From assembly GCA_039105265.1 (NCBI GenBank), contig JAPFFF010000022.1:806001-870000 (forward strand): DNA of 64,000 nucleotides, read 5' to 3'. This stretch comes from Tritrichomonas musculus (Eukaryota > Parabasalia > Tritrichomonadida > Tritrichomonadidae). The notes beneath the pieces were generated by a model. The model had not been told where the DNA came from. It did not search any database and saw only the letters and a program-made list of their open reading frames with translations. This document shows, piece after piece, positions 9,869-20,646 of this stretch. Position 1 is the first letter of the stretch. Each line of letters opens with the position of its first letter. The position numbers and the translations under genes are program-made.

Positions 9869-10726
9869 ATGTCTAAACAAATAATGAAAGAAGTGGAAAC
9901 TTTAATACAAAAGACAATGAAGAAAAACCAGAAAGAAATAGAAGCCGCGTTAATGAAACCATTACATCCATCCTATCCATTTAGCACTAATGGTATCTAT
10001 TTTCTTATAGGCAAACCAGGTGCAGGAAAGAGTTATTGGATATGGAAACACATTTTAATCACAGAGAGATTATTTAAGCATCCATACTACCAAAAAATTA
10101 TCTTCTGCTCAACAAGCGGCAAGATGGACAAAACTGCAGAAGCGATGAGTAAAAATGTAAAGACACCAATAGTATATCTTAACGAAGCAGAATTAATGGA
10201 TTACCTAAAGAAGCATCTAAAGAGAAAGATAAAATATTATGCAATGGTAAAGCATGTATTATCAAGAATGAAAGAAACAAATGAAGAAATGCAGAGACTA
10301 ATAAATAAGCACTCTCTTCAAGAAATAGATGATAGAATAGTATATATAGCAAACAAGCTAGTAAAATACCAAACTTCATCATATCCATACAACACCCTGA
10401 TAATATTAGATGACTGTGCAGGAAGTGATTTATTGACACATAACAATACTGAATTCTTAAGACTACTGACCAAAACGAGACACTATAATATTACTTGTAT
10501 TATGGCTATTCAAACAATTAGATTTGTCCATATAAATGCCAAAAGATTGGCTACAGATTTAATATGTTATAGTGGATATTCAGAAGAAGATTTTACATCT
10601 TTGCTTCAACAAACAAATAACAATCTAAATATTAAAAATACAGTTAAAGAATATTTACAGCATAGAGAACCTCACGATAAATTTATTTGCAATATAACGG
10701 CCAACAAATATTACTTTGAGTCATAG
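9869..10726 (+). CDS. Element A: genome-packaging ATPase (FtsK/HerA type)
   Basis: A 285-residue P-loop ATPase of the FtsK-HerA class that pumps viral DNA into capsids. It shows Walker A LIGKPGAGKSYW near residue 50 and Walker B TLIILDDCAGSDLL near residue 175, followed by TRHYNITCIMAIQTIRFVH, which holds the sensor-like Gln of the family. It matches 40877-41743 of B2 closely. It sits directly behind the integrase with a 10-base gap, keeping the integrase-ATPase order of Mavericks. The open frame looks whole. Confidence 0.85.
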   Translation: MSKQIMKEVETLIQKTMKKNQKEIEAALMKPLHPSYPFSTNGIYFLIGKPGAGKSYWIWKHILITERLFKHPYYQKIIFCSTSGKMDKTAEAMSKNVKTPIVYLNEAELMDYLKKHLKRKIKYYAMVKHVLSRMKETNEEMQRLINKHSLQEIDDRIVYIANKLVKYQTSSYPYNTLIILDDCAGSDLLTHNNTEFLRLLTKTRHYNITCIMAIQTIRFVHINAKRLATDLICYSGYSEEDFTSLLQQTNNNLNIKNTVKEYLQHREPHDKFICNITANKYYFES

Positions 10727-10741
10727 TTTTATTGGCTTTAA

Positions 10742-11278
10742 ATGAGCGATTTACAAGAAAAATGTTTGGAAGGAATAGCACCTCCTACACAAAAATCAGG
10801 AGGAGGATTCATGGGCAAATTTCTAAATAATGCATGGAATACTGTTAAATCTGGTGTTGGTAAAGCTAGCAAATTCATTGGTGATAGTGCAGTTGGGAAA
10901 GCAGGTAAATGGGCATGGAAAAACAAAGCACCTATATTAAATACAGTAGGGGGAGCAACACAAGCTTTTGGAACAATAACGGGTAATCCAGCAGCAATAG
11001 GCATAGGTAAAGGATTGACAACAATAGCAAATGGAATTAAAGAAGGAGAAGCAAAAGCTGCAATAGAAAAGGCTATAGCAGAAAGACAACCCAATCCATT
11101 AGGAAATGGCGTAGGGTATTCAGATTTCCCAAGATTTTATTATGGAAGGAAACCAGCTGGCTATAAAATATATCAAAAGCGAAATAAATTACTTGAGGAA
11201 GCTCGTGAACAATTAGCACAATTAAAAAGTCAAAATGCACATCGAAAAAGAAAGAAATCGAGAAAAGCAAAAAAGTGA
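10742..11278 (+). CDS. Element A: small Gly/Ala-rich structural protein (pVI-like candidate)
   Basis: A 178-residue protein with a Gly/Ala/Lys-rich amphipathic middle (FMGKFLNNAWNTVKSG, GGATQAFGTITGNPAAIG) and a very basic C-terminus ending HRKRKKSRKAKK. It is the positional counterpart of 41761-42216 in B2 and of the short 35168-35422 gene in C. All three have amphipathic Gly-Lys helices like those of adenovirus pVI-type and other membrane-active or DNA-binding minor virion proteins. The role is inferred from composition and from the place between ATPase and capsid genes. Confidence 0.45.
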   Translation: MSDLQEKCLEGIAPPTQKSGGGFMGKFLNNAWNTVKSGVGKASKFIGDSAVGKAGKWAWKNKAPILNTVGGATQAFGTITGNPAAIGIGKGLTTIANGIKEGEAKAAIEKAIAERQPNPLGNGVGYSDFPRFYYGRKPAGYKIYQKRNKLLEEAREQLAQLKSQNAHRKRKKSRKAKK

Positions 11279-11336
11279 AAACTCAAACAAATTCATGTAA
11301 TAGCAAGCAAATATAAACATTTTTTAAAGCTCATAA

Positions 11337-11957
11337 ATGAGCAAAAGAGTGCCTCAAAGCAAAAGATTACAAGTGATACAAAAATGGTTAAATGGTAGAG
11401 ATGATGAAGAATATGAAGTTTTTCCTACCAAAACAGAAGGAAAATATATAGTTAGACCTCGTAAAGAACCTTTAAATAAACCACCAGCTGAACCCCCAAG
11501 TGAACCAGCAGCTACTGAACCACAAGATGAAGAACCAACAGTAGAGTCTACAGAGGAACCTCCTGTAAAGCCACTACCACTTGCTCTTCAGCGAGGGTCT
11601 GCTCTGCAGCCGAAAAAAATCACAAGACCTAAACCAACATATTCATCCCAAAGAACCGAGGACCCAACAATAAATATCGAGATATTAAATCAGCTGAAAT
11701 TATTAGGGGAAGAATTCAAAAATGAAAGAGCTAAGAAAGAACAAAAAAAGATGATAAAAGAAGTGGTGCAAAAACAAATGAACAAACAACCACGGCAATT
11801 TTATCAGTATACACAGCCACAATATATTCAGGAGCCCAACGACATAGAAGAACCAGAAGAGCCTGCTCCTCCCCCACCTCAAATTCAGCCTCAGCCTATT
11901 CGTAGAAGACGTAATAATATTTTCTCTGATATGTGTTGGAATTTTATTTTTTTATAA
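11337..11957 (+). CDS. Element A: conserved Maverick protein with basic N-terminus and Pro/Glu-rich middle
   Basis: Counterpart of 42264-42815 in B2. Both start MSK then a short basic segment reaching the shared WLNGRDD, continue with a Lys-Tyr-Ile-Val block, pass through a low-complexity Pro/Glu linker, and share DPTxNxEILxQLKxLGEE, a helical segment, and a C-terminal Pro/Gln-rich region ending PIRRRRNNIF / PIGRRNRIF. The function is unknown. The place immediately before the major capsid gene, conserved in both families, suggests a capsid-associated or scaffolding part. Confidence 0.6.
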   Translation: MSKRVPQSKRLQVIQKWLNGRDDEEYEVFPTKTEGKYIVRPRKEPLNKPPAEPPSEPAATEPQDEEPTVESTEEPPVKPLPLALQRGSALQPKKITRPKPTYSSQRTEDPTINIEILNQLKLLGEEFKNERAKKEQKKMIKEVVQKQMNKQPRQFYQYTQPQYIQEPNDIEEPEEPAPPPPQIQPQPIRRRRNNIFSDMCWNFIFL

Positions 11958-13544
11958 ATGTTGAATCCAGAAATTGAACTCAGAACATCAGCTGAAACAT
12001 GTACACAAATTGCATCATATTTTGATATCGTCGATAATTGTATAGCATTAAGCGATACCAATAAACAATACACAATCAGTCCACAAACATCATATTCACC
12101 ATCGCCTCCAATTCCTCAAGGCTCATATACAAGTGCCATTATATCTCCAAATACTAACAATACAGCAGATATATACAATGGATTTATTAGAGCTGATATG
12201 GAAGTTAAAATGAAACCAACAGATGGTAGCACAATGACACCATTAACAGTAGATGGGCATCAATTTAACAAAGTATGGTTTGGTTTTAAAGATGCTAGAG
12301 ATGCTGTTGAGAAATATGAAATAGTAGCCAATGGTATCACTATCTATACTCAGAATTTTGGTTGTGAAGAATCATTTTTAACTGCTTGTTGCGCTAATGA
12401 AACAACAAAGAGAGCAGACATATATTCTAAAGCCAGACATAAAGACATATGGAATAGTAAATCAGGTAGCAGAGCAGGATTCGTTGTTGATTAGGCAACT
12501 GGATGGGCAGACAAAAAATATAAAATCCATCTTAAAATCGATTTAAGAAGGTTCTTACCACTATCTAATATTAAATACCTCCCAGCATTCGCAGGCAAGA
12601 TTGAACTCCGATTATTCTTTTCTTGTGCTGGTATGGTCTATTGTCCTGTTGGCCCGGATATGACTTTACAGAATGCACATAATTTATTATCCAAATATGT
12701 CTTACCAAAAGTCACCAATGAATTTACACCAATTGGAGAAGAAATAACGATGTATAATACAAATACTGCCGCCAATGGAATTACAACATTCGCTGTTACT
12801 AAAAAGGCATTTTGTGTTACTGAATACTCTATAACAGAATGTTCATCTATTATTCCATGCTTTGGAATTGAAGATAATATTTATTCCAGTCTTGTTCAAA
12901 GATATGCTGACCCAACTCATCCACTTACATTTCCAACTCAAACAATTTCTGTTTACACTACTACGAGCCCATTAAAGAATCCCAATGATAAATCCACATG
13001 CACAATCACTCCTCGTTTTGTTAATTCCATATTTTGTCTATTTCCAGAGAAGCACACCCATCATACAGTATTCAAGAATCCCCAATTTAAGTTGTTCCAA
13101 TTGAACTGTGGAGGATATGGAAACATACCTGCTAAAGCTTTTGGTACAACTAATGAATACCCAGAGTTCTTAGAATATTGCCAAAATGCAATGAACATGA
13201 ATGGAGGACAAAGTGGATTTAACAAAGAAGTTGTTGCATCGTTAACTAATGACCAACCATATGCACGCTCTCTTGGAAATTATTCTGATGATAGAACAAG
13301 TTTCTTTATTGCTCTCCCAATAGAAACAGATAATACATATCAACAGGGACTAACATCATTGTCTCCAATTAATTTTGAAATTATTGTATCTCAAAATACT
13401 GGCGCAAATACATATGCTAACGATGTTAAAACCCCACCATTAATTTGTCTCTTATTTGATTCATCAATATCTATTCTTGTTCAACCAAATGGTATGCCAC
13501 CACTTGTCCGCCTCGGCAACTATGATTTGACTACGCCACAGTAA
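11958..13544 (+). pseudogene. Element A: major capsid protein gene (double jelly-roll), broken
   Basis: Homologue of the whole capsid gene at 42833-44515. Shared blocks include CTQIASYFDIVDNCIALSDT, SYSPSPPI, FIRADM, WFGFKDARDAVEKYEIVANG, FGCEESFLTACCANE, a penultimate QQGL-S/T-SLxPINFEI stretch and a Pro-rich end NGMPPxVRxGxYDLTTP. Polinton major capsid proteins are double jelly-roll proteins that build the icosahedral shell. The gene is broken in element A. Confidence 0.85.
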
Positions 13545-13581
13545 AATCTTTACCAATTTAATTTTTTTATTTCTACGATAA

Positions 13582-14187
13582 ATGGAACAAGCTATTGAAT
13601 TTGTACCACTTGCTGATTATCCAGATTATGAAATATTATCACAGTACCCATTTACAATTCGTCGAAAAGATAACCATTATGTTGTATCAGAAAGAATAAA
13701 TAAAAATAACGGGTATCCAAGTGTCTGCATAAATAGTGATAAAATAAATAAGCATCAAATCATAGCTAAACAATTCATTCCAAATCCAAATAATTTTAAA
13801 TATATCGACCACAAAAACAAAGATAGAACCGACTACCATTTGGAGAATTTAAGATGGTGTACATCAAGTGATAATAACAAAAATGCATCATCAAGAAATG
13901 GTGTTAAATATGAATTCGTTGATAATATTCCAGATGATGCTATCATGATAACTCACTATCAAATGACAAAGGAATGCCGGGAGTTTAATGACAAGGAGTA
14001 TTATTACTACTATAATGAAGAAACAGATGAAGATATATTTTACCAAAGGATAACAGATGAGGTTTATAGAATAATGCATATTAATGTAGCAAAAGGAGGA
14101 AGAAAATGCATTATGACAAGAGATATAAATCATAAAAAAACCACCATATACATCCATTCTTTTAAGTTTCAATACTGCCTGGAGTAA
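13582..14187 (+). CDS. Element A: HNH endonuclease (NUMOD4/HNH type)
   Basis: A 201-residue protein. YEILSQYPFTIRRK near the start is the NUMOD4-like entry motif, then HQIIAKQFIPNP, YIDHKNKDRTDYHLENLRWCT gives the HNH fold (His-Asn-His spacing), followed by SSDNNKN. Such HNH proteins are typical free-standing homing-type nucleases of large DNA viruses and phages. It sits between the capsid gene and the next structural gene, where B2 has no such gene, so it is an insertion relative to B2. Related HNH genes occur at 16038 and 36183. Confidence 0.8.
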   Translation: MEQAIEFVPLADYPDYEILSQYPFTIRRKDNHYVVSERINKNNGYPSVCINSDKINKHQIIAKQFIPNPNNFKYIDHKNKDRTDYHLENLRWCTSSDNNKNASSRNGVKYEFVDNIPDDAIMITHYQMTKECREFNDKEYYYYYNEETDEDIFYQRITDEVYRIMHINVAKGGRKCIMTRDINHKKTTIYIHSFKFQYCLE

Positions 14188-14231
14188 TTTTGTCAAGTTA
14201 TTATTTTTTTCATTTTTTTATCTTTACAGAA

Positions 14232-14684
14232 ATGCAAGAGCAATTTAAGGTCTATGATTATATCAACAACATTATCTCCCTAGCTGATAAACCAGAAGAT
14301 TTCAAAGAATGTAATTTTGCTATCCTCTGTGATAAATATCCTATCCAACTATCACGAAATAATTATTTAGCGAAGGTCATTTATATTTCACTCAAGAGTG
14401 ATAAAACAACATGGAGAATATATCCTGACAAAATCAAGGAATATGAAATAGAACATGTAATACTCAGCACAAATTCTAGACGTCGATTGAATTACAAGAT
14501 GAATGAATTCTTTGTTAATGGTTCAAATCTAGAACAAAATTATGAAGAGCATAGTTATTACAATTATTCCATTGAGTTGGCTTCCAGCAAAACAAAAGAA
14601 TTAATTAGTCAGCTGAGAGAGAAATATGAATTAACATCCCCAAGCCTATTCATTGGAGAGCATCAGGAGTTAGTTCTAGAGTAA
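14232..14684 (+). CDS. Element A: conserved small Maverick protein (counterpart of 45002)
   Basis: About 150 residues, starting at the ATG at 14232, which matches the start of the B2 counterpart. Shared blocks are YDYxN, KxCNFxILCDKYP, YLxKVxYxSxK, FYPDKxKE, NSRRR and YYNYSI. The function is unknown, and no catalytic motif is visible. It is preceded by a long T-tract ending TTTACAGAAATG. In A it comes before the 14714 gene, whereas in B2 the same two genes are in reverse order. Confidence 0.6.
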   Translation: MQEQFKVYDYINNIISLADKPEDFKECNFAILCDKYPIQLSRNNYLAKVIYISLKSDKTTWRIYPDKIKEYEIEHVILSTNSRRRLNYKMNEFFVNGSNLEQNYEEHSYYNYSIELASSKTKELISQLREKYELTSPSLFIGEHQELVLE

Positions 14685-14713
14685 AGGGAATTAAAATTTT
14701 TTTTGGAAATGAA

Positions 14714-15142
14714 ATGAATAAATACAGAAATCCTAACAATACAATTATTGGAGCAGAAGGAGAAATGTTTAACGAAGGAACCAAGACAGAACATACAGTT
14801 GGATTTAATCATTTTGGAATCTTCTCTAATGACAATACATATGCTGTTACATTTAATCCATATTACAATAGACCTCCAACTAAATATATGGAAAATAAAC
14901 CTGTGAGACCACCAAAGAGCAATCAACATAGAACAAAACCATTGCATGAACCACCTGTTAGCATTACAGATGGAGGATATTATTTAAAAAAAGATAAGGC
15001 TCCCAAAGCACCAACCCTTCCACCATATTTAAATAAACCAGAAAAATTAGGGGAGATACAAGGAAGAGCTGATGAAAAAGATAAAGGTAGAGTCATTTAT
15101 GGGCCTCAACATAAAGTTAAAATAGAGAATATTATCTATTAA
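14714..15142 (+). CDS. Element A: conserved small Maverick protein (counterpart of 44543)
   Basis: A 142-residue protein sharing RxPxxxIxGxEGxMxNE, FxHFGxFSNxNTYxVTFNPYxNRPPT, KPxxEPPVSITDGGxY and a C-terminal RYGP/IYGPQH block with 44543-44977. There are many Pro and Asn residues and no membrane segment. Function unknown; strong conservation between the two families suggests a particle component. Gene starts and stops are separated by about 30 bases from neighbours. Confidence 0.6.
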   Translation: MNKYRNPNNTIIGAEGEMFNEGTKTEHTVGFNHFGIFSNDNTYAVTFNPYYNRPPTKYMENKPVRPPKSNQHRTKPLHEPPVSITDGGYYLKKDKAPKAPTLPPYLNKPEKLGEIQGRADEKDKGRVIYGPQHKVKIENIIY

Positions 15143-15166
15143 TTAAAAGATTTTTTTGGGAAACAA

Positions 15167-15694
15167 ATGATTAAGAAACGAGCAAATAATCAAGGAATAA
15201 ATGCTAATTTATCATTAGAACCCCAAGCTGCTGCCCAATCAACATCAAATATCAATAACAATATCATCATAAACAAAAGAGATGATGGAAAAGAAGCAAT
15301 TGTTATTACAAGAAATGTTGAACTAGATGAAAATCCAGAGGATGAGGCAAAAGATGTTAAATATGTCATCCTTGAGACATATGCCAATATATTGTTGAAT
15401 CAAGATAAGGCTTTGCTATCTAATCTGGTTTCCAAAAATTGTATTATTGTCCCAGCTACCGCTTTGTCTAATATTATCAAAGCAATCATAAAAGCAGAAT
15501 CAGTTGAGATAGGCCTTGATGAAGACATAGGATGTTGTGCAGGTAAAGCAAATCCAATTAGAAAGATAGAAAATATAAAAATTGTAAATGATAATGGAGA
15601 GGTATGCACAGATTTCAAACAAGTATACAATAGAGAATATAATGAATTAATTAACAAATATCATCTGTGTTTGAAATACTGTATTAATATGTAG
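15167..15694 (+). CDS. Element A: conserved Maverick protein (counterpart of 45470)
   Basis: A 175-residue protein matching 45470-45994: MIKKR, NxSLEPxAAAxSTSNINNN, IIINKRDDGKExIVITR, LLNQDKALLxN, SNIIKAI and a Cys-Cys-Ala motif (GCCAGKSNP-like). The N-terminal third is low complexity and the rest looks helical. The B2 version has GVQTE after the ITR block; element A has a diverged acidic stretch there. Function unknown. Confidence 0.6.
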   Translation: MIKKRANNQGINANLSLEPQAAAQSTSNINNNIIINKRDDGKEAIVITRNVELDENPEDEAKDVKYVILETYANILLNQDKALLSNLVSKNCIIVPATALSNIIKAIIKAESVEIGLDEDIGCCAGKANPIRKIENIKIVNDNGEVCTDFKQVYNREYNELINKYHLCLKYCINM

Positions 15695-15724
15695 CTTCGT
15701 TTTATTTTTTAATTTTTTTCTTCA

Positions 15725-16015
15725 ATGGAAATGACTAACAAAATAGACCTAACACAATTCAACAAAACAGACATTATAAAAAAGCTCTCTAAATCGAAAT
15801 CGGAAGAGAACTTGTTAAATATTTTAGAGGGAGAGCCACCAGCTGAAATCAAAACTGAACCAACACCTGAAAAACAGAAGAGGGGTAGAAAAAGCAAATA
15901 CAATACACCAGAGGAACGATTAGAAGCAAGACGTAAGCAGCAGAAAGATTACAGGTTAAGAAAGAAGGCTGAGCTAGAGGAATTAAAGAAGTTAGCACAA
16001 TTGGTCAAAGCATAA
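15725..16015 (+). CDS. Element A: small basic bZIP-like/AT-hook protein
   Basis: A 96-residue protein. The N-terminal TQFNKTDIIKKLSKSKSEENL is shared with the 46529 gene of B2. It is followed by an AT-hook-like KRGRKSKYN and a long basic helix, RLEARRKQQKDYRLRKKAE, leading into a short leucine-spaced helix. This is the layout of a bZIP-like DNA-binding protein, so a regulator of element genes or a DNA-condensing protein is likely. The motif is short, so the exact class is uncertain. Confidence 0.6.
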   Translation: MEMTNKIDLTQFNKTDIIKKLSKSKSEENLLNILEGEPPAEIKTEPTPEKQKRGRKSKYNTPEERLEARRKQQKDYRLRKKAELEELKKLAQLVKA

Positions 16016-16037
16016 GACAAAAAAATTTTTTTATGGT

Positions 16038-16874
16038 TCAGTTGAACTCTTGAATTAAAGCATTTAATCCAATTGTATGAGGCTTATTATTTATGTCCAG
16101 CATTTTAACGTAATTATAATTTCTACTCTTGTATACTGTTAATTCTCGATATTGATTTCCGTTGTAAAACCATATTTTATTATTAGAATCGATGAAATAA
16201 CCCTCAAACTCCCATCCATTGAATAATGTAATTTGTTGGCAATCATTTGGTAAACTATCGATGTAATTGTATTTTTGTCCTCCATATCCATATGTATTTC
16301 TGCTATTATCTCTCGCGCTTACCCATCGAAGATTTGATGTATGGTAATCGGTTCTGATATGATTTATATGATCTACAATTGGGAGGTTATCTGGATTGGG
16401 AATGAAATGTTTGGCCACGAGGATATGCTTATAATATGGTTTACTATTTAATGTTATTAGAATGTACCCACTTTGCTTATTTAATGTATTCGTAATTATT
16501 TTTTCATTACTCTTTTTTCTAATTTCATATGGGTATATATTTTTTATTTCGTATTCATCATCTGTTTTCAAATCAAACCATTCTGCTTCATTTTCTGTCT
16601 CTGCCTCTGGGTATACTGTATCATCATCAACTGTATTCTCTAAATTCTCTACCCTCTGCTTTAATTCCTTCATTTCTTCCTTGAGATTTGATATTATACT
16701 TGCATTCCAATCATCATTTTCATATAGTGATTCATTCAATTGTTTTATCTCTTCTTTCAGCTTTTCATTTTCTTCTCTGAGTTTTTTGATTTCTTGGATA
16801 GCATCTCGTAATAATTTCTCGTAATCCACTCCTTGGTTCACAAACTGCGTTTGAGTCTTGCTATTGCAAGCCAT
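16038..16874 (-). CDS. Element A: HNH endonuclease with N-terminal coiled coil
   Basis: A 278-residue protein. Residues about 18-80 form a long coiled coil rich in Lys and Glu (KLREENEKLKEEIKQLNES). The C-terminal half has NUMOD4-like YPYEIRKKS, then HILVAKHFIPNP, IVDHINHIRTDYHTSNLRWVS and DNSRNTYGYGGQKYNYID, an HNH nuclease like 13582-14187. Fusion of a coiled coil to HNH suggests oligomerisation or tethering. It lies between the bZIP-like gene and the polymerase, on the polymerase strand. The start is the ATG at 16874, preceded by a T-tract. Confidence 0.75.
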   Translation of the reverse strand: MACNSKTQTQFVNQGVDYEKLLRDAIQEIKKLREENEKLKEEIKQLNESLYENDDWNASIISNLKEEMKELKQRVENLENTVDDDTVYPEAETENEAEWFDLKTDDEYEIKNIYPYEIRKKSNEKIITNTLNKQSGYILITLNSKPYYKHILVAKHFIPNPDNLPIVDHINHIRTDYHTSNLRWVSARDNSRNTYGYGGQKYNYIDSLPNDCQQITLFNGWEFEGYFIDSNNKIWFYNGNQYRELTVYKSRNYNYVKMLDINNKPHTIGLNALIQEFN

Positions 16875-16923
16875 TTATCTTAGAAATAAAATTTCGAAAA
16901 AAATTATGAAACGTGATAAAAAT

Positions 16924-19900
16924 TCAAAATTTGATTTTTCTCTCAAATACCGGTAAATTAATCTGTTGATACGAAGATGACTTCCTAAAACAATTAGCAC
17001 CATCTAAAAGATTAAAAATGATTTCCTCTCCATTGTACATTCTTTCATACAACTCTTCAACTGTGATTCCCATTCGTTTTGCTTTATTTAATATGCATTG
17101 TTTGGGCACGCCCTTTAATCTAATATGTAATCCTTCATTCCCTTTTTCATCAACTAATATATCCAGATAGCTCTTCTTTCCTAGTGCAATTAATTTTCTA
17201 GAATGTACACCGCCAACAGCACCATTAAATGAATCAAAATCGCAATGGAACTGTGTCATCTTTTTACCAATCAATTCTCTTCCATATTTTTTCTTAAACA
17301 CCTCAGCAATCCTTGGTACATCTATTTCTTTAACATGAATGGAATCAGTGTCTGTATAATAAATATCTATTCCATTCTGCTCTGCCGAACTTATTACCCT
17401 ATTCATCAAATGCTTACTCCACGACAAAACGCTAGCACCAAAATGTGGTAGATTGAAATGATTATTTATGGACTTTACTTTTTTAACATATACATTATCA
17501 ATTGACTTATTTTCTATTATCTCCGTGATGTAATTATAATTCTTCCAAATATATTTGATGGCTTTATTTTTTGGAATACATTTTGTTTCTGTCGTAGTTG
17601 CTTTTAATATAGATTTACCATAGATGGAATTCAAGAGTAATTTAATAGTTTGTTGCAATGGATTGTTGGCATCTTGATATTTCCTCCTGAGATTAAATAA
17701 TTTCTCGATGAAGATATTAATCTTGTTATTAAATCCTTCATCAAAATAATACCCTCTAATGAACTCATAATCAAAATCATAAAACTCCATCAAATCCATG
17801 AAAGCCCTCTTGTCAATATAATAATGGTCTATTGGATTGTTGGTAAATATTTTTGAGCCTTGTTCATTTCTACTAAATACTTGTCCAAATTTATATGGAC
17901 TAGATGATTTACATTTTATTTTCTTAATATTTATTTCTGCAAAGAACTGGTCAAAATTTAATAACTCTTCTGTCAATATATCCTGTGGAATTACTTTTGG
18001 GATTCCTTTTGGTACACCAGTCATTATACTCATTGCAGATGGATATAAAGATACAGCATCAAAATCTTGTAATCTTTCCTCTACATATTGCTTTTAATTG
18101 TTAGCAGTCATTGTTCTTCCACCAGAGACACACCTCTGGATAAAATTCTGTGGCTTGCCACTTAACTGATAGCAATCATCAAAGCAACCAAATCTGTATG
18201 CATAATAATAACCAATGGAAGATATGGAAATGAAATTATGTACGTCCAACATATCTGTCTTTGTTTGTTTAAATACTTCTATCAAGTCTCTATTAAATTT
18301 TTCAACACCCTTCATCAATACTATACAATCTAGTTTACAGTAATATATAGCATACTTCATAATATCTATTTGGAGATTATCATATGCGCCACAAGCTTGT
18401 GCATTATCTATTAGTTGTTTCCAGTCTTGTTTTATTTGTGTTAGTGTTTTCTTATCTTTATTCTCCATGTAATATTGTAGTTGGAATTCAAGCGCGGATA
18501 CATTTTTTCTTTTTATATTTTTTTCAGTGTACAGTTTATATGCCATCACTTCTTTGTGGACAGGTAGCTGAAACATCTTTGCAAATGATGCTAATGCGGC
18601 AGGGATAATGGAATAACTATTGCGGAATGTTAATCTCTTCTCTATTATTGTCATCTTTCTGGTCTTCTTTGTTTTCTTATCTGTGCCTTCTATTTCTTTA
18701 TATTTTGTCATTACTATCTGTAAAATGGTTCCACTCCTTTCTGTTATCTATACATCCCATCCAGGAGTATTTATAAAGAAGTATGCATCATATTTTAAAT
18801 TATGGAAGTATGTAAGTGAATTATTATCTAGAGATTTCAACAATCTATCTGCAATGGACATTTCTGTCCCGGGACTCTTTGAGTCCTTATCTTCACCGTT
18901 AGCAGAGCTGTCAAAGATTAATTTATGAATTAGTTTCCCTGTTCTAAACACAGTAATGTTAAGATATGGTTTATGTGGTGATAATGTTGTATCTGTTTCA
19001 AAATCTGAATAGTATATTTAGACCATTCTCTTTCTTTCTTCAGTTCTGTGGAATCTATCTTTTGACAACAAAGAGATGGGTCATATGATAAATCCATATA
19101 ATCTGTTAAATGGCTATTGTATTCATTTGTTGCTAATATATTCATTTCACACGCTTTTATTTCTCTAAACATATTATCTTTAAATAGCTTTCGCAGAATG
19201 GTAATCAATTTTGTATTTCCAACAGGTTTGTTAATCATGTAATGGTTCTTGAATAATAACAAGTCGACGGTTCTGTTAAAATCTTTAGCCCATTTTCTTT
19301 TCCTTGTATCTATTTTCATTTGCATCTGATACTTTATATCTAAATCTTCATCTATCCGTCTTACAATGAAATGGCACTTAAAATGTTTAGCTATATCACA
19401 GATTAAATTATTTGGTACCATTCGTGTTTTAACCATGAATCTTAGCTGATTGATTTCATCATTTGTGAACACTCCTGATTGGATACATGCATAAACCAAA
19501 CAGTTATCTTGGTAGTTATTTTTTTCCACTGATTTGAATATTTGGTATTTAGTTAAGTCTATATCAGATAAGTTAATATATGGAAAGAATCCACCATCTG
19601 GACTTTCTCTGTATTCCTCATCTATTTCTATTTCTTCTTCATATAATTTCCCTTTGTTGTCTTGCTTATCTATTGTGAATGTTGTTTGTTTCCCTTTCCT
19701 TTTGTTTTTGATGAATAGTAATTGATATTTTGCTGGAATGAATACATTACCAACCCATGGATTATTATCATAGCAGTCATCATTTAAATCTATTGTACCA
19801 GAAATATGTCCTATTGTTGTATCTATCTTTTGTGCTTTAGATAGAGTAAACCATTTATAATCTTCACCATCTAATGATTCACTTTTTACCACTACATTCT

Positions 19901-20138
19901 TTTTATTCTTCTTGTGTAATTGCCTTAACATTTCAGTGAATGCTAATCTTTTATCTTCATTATCTCCAATGTCTATTTCAAATGATATTTCTTTATTTGC
20001 CTTTTGCATAAATTCCTTCATCTGTTTTTTAAATTTTGGTTTCTCTTTAATATTTTTGATTCTTTCTTTGTATTCTTTTCTGGCTTCAGTTTTTGCAGTA
20101 GAATAGAGGTCAACTGAGATGTCAAAAAGATAGCTCAT
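16924..20138 (-). pseudogene. Element A: family B DNA polymerase gene, broken
   Basis: Remains of a protein-primed-type DNA polymerase B homologous to 49192-52476. Recognisable parts are the N-terminal region with DNCLVYACIQSGVF and LLFKNHYM (OTU-like), an exonuclease segment TYFHNLKYDAYFF, YYCKLDCIVLMKG, FISISSIGYYYA, the palm/thumb region KLLLNSIYGKS, YYTDTDSIHVKE and KSYLDILVDEKG. It is broken, with about three breaks. The gene runs against the capsid genes, whereas the B2 copy runs with them. Confidence 0.85.
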
Positions 20139-20280
20139 TTAACATAAAATTAAAAAAGCTAAAAAAATTATCACGCTATAAAAAATATAGCTGAACAGAA
20201 AAAAATAAAAATGTAGAATATAAAAATATAGAAACACCTGCCCATATAATTTTTAGAAAGCACATTTATATTTTCTCAAA

Positions 20281-20607
20281 ATGTCTGTAGAGTATATTTA
20301 TTTAATTCGTGAAAGAGAATTTGCATACACTAATCAACCTGTATATAAAATTGGTAGAACAAATAAAATTGCAACAAGAATGGGACAATATCCTAAAGAT
20401 AGTGAAGTGTATTTAGTGGAAGCGGTTAGTGATTCGGTAAAAGTTGAAAAAGAATTAATAACTATATTCGAAGAGAATTGTGAGAGAGCAACAACAAAAG
20501 ATGGAAAAACATGGATTGGTAATGAATATTTTGTTGGTAATGTTAACGAAATGATTTATATAATTAGAACATATATTTCATACCAATACCCTAGAGTTTT
20601 GAAGTGA
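20281..20607 (+). CDS. Element A: T5orf172/GIY-YIG-like nuclease domain protein
   Basis: A 108-residue protein, essentially a single domain: VEYIYLIREREFAYTNQPVYKIGRTN, then RMGQYPKDSEVYLVEAV, VEKELITIFEENCE and GNEYFVGNVNEMI. The order Y-I-Y-L-I, K-I-G-x-T, the central KVEKELI helix and G-x-E-Y-F is that of the T5orf172 branch of the GIY-YIG superfamily, common in large DNA viruses. It has no counterpart in B2. It stands next to the polymerase start (divergent) and before a repeat-rich stretch. Confidence 0.7.
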   Translation: MSVEYIYLIREREFAYTNQPVYKIGRTNKIATRMGQYPKDSEVYLVEAVSDSVKVEKELITIFEENCERATTKDGKTWIGNEYFVGNVNEMIYIIRTYISYQYPRVLK

Positions 20608-20622
20608 AATTAGTAGACCAAA

Positions 20623-20646
20623 AAATTGGTCCATAGACCAATTTTG
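20623..20646. repeat. Perfect 10 bp hairpin after the GIY-YIG-like gene
   Basis: AAAATTGGTC and GACCAATTTT face each other across the 4-base loop CATA, 15 bases after the stop codon. Variants of the TTGGTC/TTGGTTCAC word recur downstream to 21133. It may mark a transcript end or be a seed of the repeat tract. Confidence 0.5.
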
